From an uncultured Porphyromonas sp. (GTDB taxonomy: Bacteria > Bacteroidota > Bacteroidia > Bacteroidales > Porphyromonadaceae): 15,524 nucleotides of DNA. The stretch lies in NCBI GenBank assembly GCA_900538385.1, contig UWSO01000039.1, positions 1-15,524 of the forward strand, given 5' to 3'. Every line of letters starts with the position of its first letter. Position 1 is the first letter of the stretch. Shown here in pieces: positions 14,757 through 15,524 of this stretch. Position numbers and translations under genes: made by a program. The notes beneath the pieces are model-generated. The model made no database searches. It saw only the letters and a program-made list of their open reading frames with translations, and had not been told where the DNA came from.

Positions 14757-15323
14757 ATGTCACATCTCATCCTTATCTCTGCTCCCTCAGGCTCTGGCAA
14801 GAGCACCGTCATCCAGCAGCTCATGCAAGACGAGAGCCTGCGACTCTCCTTCAGCATATCCGCCACGAGCCGTTCGCCGCGAGGCAATGAGCAGCATGGT
14901 GTGGAGTACTACTTCTACACGCCTGAGCAGTTCAAACAGTTGATCGCCGAGGATCGCCTCGTCGAGTATGTGGAGGTCTACCCAGGCAAGTACTACGGCA
15001 CGCTCCGCAGCGAGGTCGATCGGCTAGCTAGTATGGGGCGCAACATCCTCTTTGACGTCGATGCCGTTGGGGCGATGCGCATCCAAGAGGCTTACAGAGA
15101 CAAGGTCGTCAGCATCTTCCTCATGCCACCCACCTTTGCGGAGCTACGTCGCCGGCTTGAGTCTCGAGGCACTGAGAGCCCCGAGCTGGTCGAGGAGCGC
15201 ATGCGTCGTGCTTCGTATGAGATCAACTTTGCCGAGCAGTTTGATCATACTGTGGTCAACGACGACCTCAAGCTCTGCGTCTCGCAGGTTGCACAGATCA
15301 TCCGCGACACCATCAGCCAGTAA
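14757..15323 (+). CDS. gmk: Guanylate kinase
   Basis: A 188-aa enzyme that phosphorylates GMP (and dGMP) to GDP with ATP, an essential step in guanine nucleotide supply. The P-loop is at residues 9-17 (APSGSGKST). The GMP-binding segment has SATSRSPRGNEQHGVEYYF (about 35-53) and VYPGKYYGT (74-82). ILFDVDAVGA (about 97-106) is the second nucleotide-site block. The lid and adenine-binding part lies near LRRRLESRG and ERMRRA. Length fits the family (about 190-205 aa). It follows yicC by 19 bp and is followed by a strong terminator, so it is the last gene of the unit. Confidence 0.97.
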   Translation: MSHLILISAPSGSGKSTVIQQLMQDESLRLSFSISATSRSPRGNEQHGVEYYFYTPEQFKQLIAEDRLVEYVEVYPGKYYGTLRSEVDRLASMGRNILFDVDAVGAMRIQEAYRDKVVSIFLMPPTFAELRRRLESRGTESPELVEERMRRASYEINFAEQFDHTVVNDDLKLCVSQVAQIIRDTISQ

Positions 15324-15357
15324 CGCACACAGCGTAAGTCCTCTTTATCGAGAAATA

Positions 15358-15397
15358 GAAGGCTCAGTCGTCCTACCTGGATGGCTGAGCTTTCTTT
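15358..15397 (+). terminator. Intrinsic terminator after gmk
   Basis: A 16-bp stem without interruption: GAAGGCTCAGTCGTCC (15358-15373) pairs with GGATGGCTGAGCTTTC (15379-15394), with three G-U pairs and the loop TACCT. A T-rich stretch (TTTCGTT) follows. It lies 34 bp after the gmk stop. Confidence 0.75.
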
Positions 15398-15430
15398 CGT
15401 TCGTATCGTACTGGCTTAGTAATAGATACG

Positions 15431-15460
15431 AGTTCCAAAAGTTGTTCCTCGTTTGGAACT
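15431..15460. repeat. 9-bp perfect inverted repeat near the right edge
   Basis: AGTTCCAAA (15431-15439) and TTTGGAACT (15452-15460) flank a 12-nt loop. Further AGTTC/GTTCC pieces lie inside and just after (AAAAAGTTCG). No T-run follows on either strand. No gene is visible from 15324 to the edge. It may be a dispersed repeat or a regulatory palindrome of the next gene. Confidence 0.4.
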
Positions 15461-15524
15461 AAAAAGTTCGGCGTAAAGGTCAAAATGGTTGGTGAAGTAC
15501 CCCTATAGCTTATCTGGCACTTAA

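Noticed and set aside
13828..15338. 13-bp direct repeat CACACAGCGTAAG at 13828 and 15326, flanking yicC-gmk
   Set aside because: In a window of this size one or two chance repeats of 13 bp are expected. The flanks do not match, and yicC and gmk are core genes, so it is not evidence of mobility.
1..15524. CRISPR arrays, insertion sequences with transposase genes, rRNA genes
   Set aside because: No regularly spaced repeat array, transposase frame or rRNA-like sequence was seen.

Overview
The window looks like a Bacteroidota chromosome, most likely a Porphyromonas-type genome. This rests on SecA of Bacteroidota length (1110 aa), DUF1896 and PcfK/PcfJ proteins typical of Bacteroidota mobile elements, a DUF4105 protein of the Bacteroidota Lnb type, promoters of the form TTG-N20-TAnnTTTG, and an almost complete lack of Shine-Dalgarno sequences. 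The genus is an inference from gene content and was not tested by a search.

Left part (1 to about 5272): one end of an integrative element inserted at the 3' end of a tRNA-Ser(CGA) gene. All recognisable genes run on the minus strand, away from the tRNA. They are a tyrosine recombinase, a DUF1896 protein, a small membrane protein, a 143-aa unknown protein, a PcfK-like protein and a PcfJ-like protein. The element continues past the left edge, so its other end and any conjugation genes are not visible. Between the integrase start and the tRNA lies a dense cluster of CTACA/TGTAG repeats that look like arm-type integrase sites. Between the membrane protein and the 143-aa protein is about 360 bp of non-coding DNA. 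It holds a strong minus-strand terminator, a long nested inverted-repeat structure and a plus-strand promoter, so it probably encodes a structured RNA.

Middle (5272-5725): tRNA-Ser(CGA) with its own promoter and terminator, then about 370 bp without a gene that contains a possible folded RNA and a weak promoter for grpE. Visible base composition and codon choice change here, from A+T-richer element DNA to G+C-richer chromosome.

Right part (5726 to the end): conserved chromosomal genes, all on the plus strand. grpE and dnaJ are co-chaperones of DnaK. A strong hairpin spans the dnaJ stop codon. Next come an exported DUF4105/Lnb-like membrane protein, an exported alkaline-phosphatase-fold protein that appears to have lost its active site, and secA, packed with little or no spacing. 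An intrinsic terminator closes secA. yicC and gmk form a separate short unit with its own promoter and a strong terminator. The first unit thus links protein folding, export across the inner membrane and probably lipoprotein maturation. The second links RNA turnover and guanine nucleotide synthesis.
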